A DNA stretch of 64,000 nucleotides. Origin: Faecalibacterium sp. HTF-F (GTDB lineage: Bacteria; Bacillota; Clostridia; Oscillospirales; Ruminococcaceae). Shown here piece after piece: positions 63,463 through 64,000 of this stretch. Each line of letters opens with the position of its first letter. The first letter of the stretch is position 1. A program made the translations under genes and the position numbers. The notes below the pieces were generated by a model, which saw nothing but the letters and a program-made list of their open reading frames with translations, was not told the origin of the DNA and did no database searches. The DNA lies in assembly GCF_023347535.1 (NCBI RefSeq), contig NZ_CP094473.1, positions 1,054,001 through 1,118,000 on the forward strand. The letters run 5' to 3'.

Positions 63463-63636
63463 TTAGACCTGCTCTTTCTTCTCGGCGAGCATACCGGTCA
63501 GCTCGGCGTAGTGCTCATCGGTCAGTTTGCCGGCGGCGTAGAAAATATCGATCTTCTCCGCCAGACCATCGGTACTGCCGCGCTCGATCATGCGCTTGCA
63601 GGTGCGATACAGAACTAGTTCCGTTGCTTTGCTCAT
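63463..63636 (-). CDS. Small phage protein (57 residues)
   Basis: The protein reads MSKATELVLYRTCKRMIERG then STDGLAEKIDIFYAAGKLTD and ends MLAEKKEQV. AGGAGGAAAAGGC precedes the ATG. Its size, helical pattern and location resemble the XkdX-type small proteins found near phage tail genes, but the match is weak. Confidence 0.65.
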   Translation of the reverse strand: MSKATELVLYRTCKRMIERGSTDGLAEKIDIFYAAGKLTDEHYAELTGMLAEKKEQV

Positions 63637-63651
63637 TGCCTTTTCCTCCTA

Positions 63652-63987
63652 TCAGGTATTCTCAGTGTCATCCGTATCGGAGACATTCAACTCCAGAAGG
63701 GTCAGGCGATAAGCCTGATCCACGTTCATCTCGTCGGCATCCTCGATGGCAGCTTTCGCCCCCATAATCCAGCCACCAATGTCGGTCGGCTCCAGAATGA
63801 CGCTCTCTGCATCATCCAGAGGCTTCCGACCAAACAGGTGGTACGGTGTGCCGGCATAAGAAATGCCCGAAGCATCAGGCTCCGGGCAGAGGATATAACA
63901 GCCGTTGTCGGCTTTTTTGATGTAGGTCACGTCCTCGGTCAAGGCAAGGACGGTGCCATCACTGGCTTTGATGATTTTGTTGAACAA
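63652..63987 (-). CDS. Phage protein of unknown function at window edge
   Basis: This 111-residue acidic protein starts at a TTG (FNKIIKASDGTVLALTEDVT follows) with GAGGTAGAG upstream. An in-frame stop precedes it, so it is complete if the TTG is used. It contains ILCPEPDASGISYAGTPYHL. Likely a tail-associated small protein of the same prophage. Not recognised. Confidence 0.6.
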   Translation of the reverse strand: MFNKIIKASDGTVLALTEDVTYIKKADNGCYILCPEPDASGISYAGTPYHLFGRKPLDDAESVILEPTDIGGWIMGAKAAIEDADEMNVDQAYRLTLLELNVSDTDDTENT

Positions 63988-64000
63988 GGCACTCTACCTC

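Overview
The window looks like a chromosome segment of Faecalibacterium (Ruminococcaceae, Clostridia). The strongest clue is a tandem pair of small proteins that match, from memory, the family of F. prausnitzii MAM (microbial anti-inflammatory molecule). Both share its triple-Met start and double-glycine leader. High-GC core genes, clostridial-type promoters and Firmicutes sporulation regulators agree with this. All assignments come from reading the sequence; no database was searched.

Layout. (1) About 1-8,540 is the transfer module of a Tn1549/CTn-like integrative conjugative element (ICE), read on the minus strand: replication initiator, DUF5348, PcfB, VirD4, a small protein, Maff2, a TrbL/VirB6-like membrane protein, PrgI, VirB4 and a DNA methyltransferase that runs off the left edge. 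(2) About 8,600-25,830 is a low-GC accessory island. It opens with four overlapping large serine recombinase genes: one beheaded next to the ICE end, one without catalytic residues, one frameshifted, one intact. It continues as a mosaic of intact cargo (CD1845-like protein, two VOC proteins, two ATPases, an alpha/beta hydrolase) and gene debris (tails of Rpn-like proteins, Fic, tape-measure, XRE regulator, recombinases). It also holds a glycosyltransferase gene split into two pieces 5.2 kb apart. (3) About 25,835-50,750 is core genome: NAD(P)HX dehydratase; a TetM/EF-G-like GTPase fused to a Rae1/YacP-type NYN RNase; pgk, tpiA and gpmI; a GtrB-like glycosyltransferase; a TetR regulator with its probable target; a beta-glucoside PTS operon under LicT-type antitermination; transporters; a sugar kinase; a short pyruvate kinase; and a MATE exporter with a terminator in its leader. 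(4) About 50,746-57,240 is bracketed by two identical tRNA-Ala(GGC) genes in opposite orientation. It holds the two MAM-like genes, spoIIGA-sigE-(small RNA)-sigG, spoIIID and a TPP-riboswitch-controlled thiT. (5) About 57,488-64,000 is prophage-like or mobile: two XRE regulators, a divergent promoter switch with two dyads, an operon around an amidoligase, then a minus-strand lysis module (holin-like protein, M15 endolysin and small phage proteins) running off the right edge.

How the parts work together. The glycolytic genes, the PTS/phospho-glucosidase operon and the extra pyruvate kinase fit a fermentative sugar user. In the PTS operon a RAT sequence overlaps a terminator, and LicT is encoded as the third gene, so it would sense PTS flux. 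The TetR gene and a seven-helix membrane protein share the same 13-bp operator. The ICE appears to have inserted into the first recombinase gene, so the island was probably there before the ICE. The parts most worth following up are the GTPase-Rae1 fusion, the recombinase array with a non-catalytic member, the twin MAM genes, the MATE leader attenuator, a hairpin-rich 284-bp element with perfect terminal inverted repeats, and the amidoligase operon.
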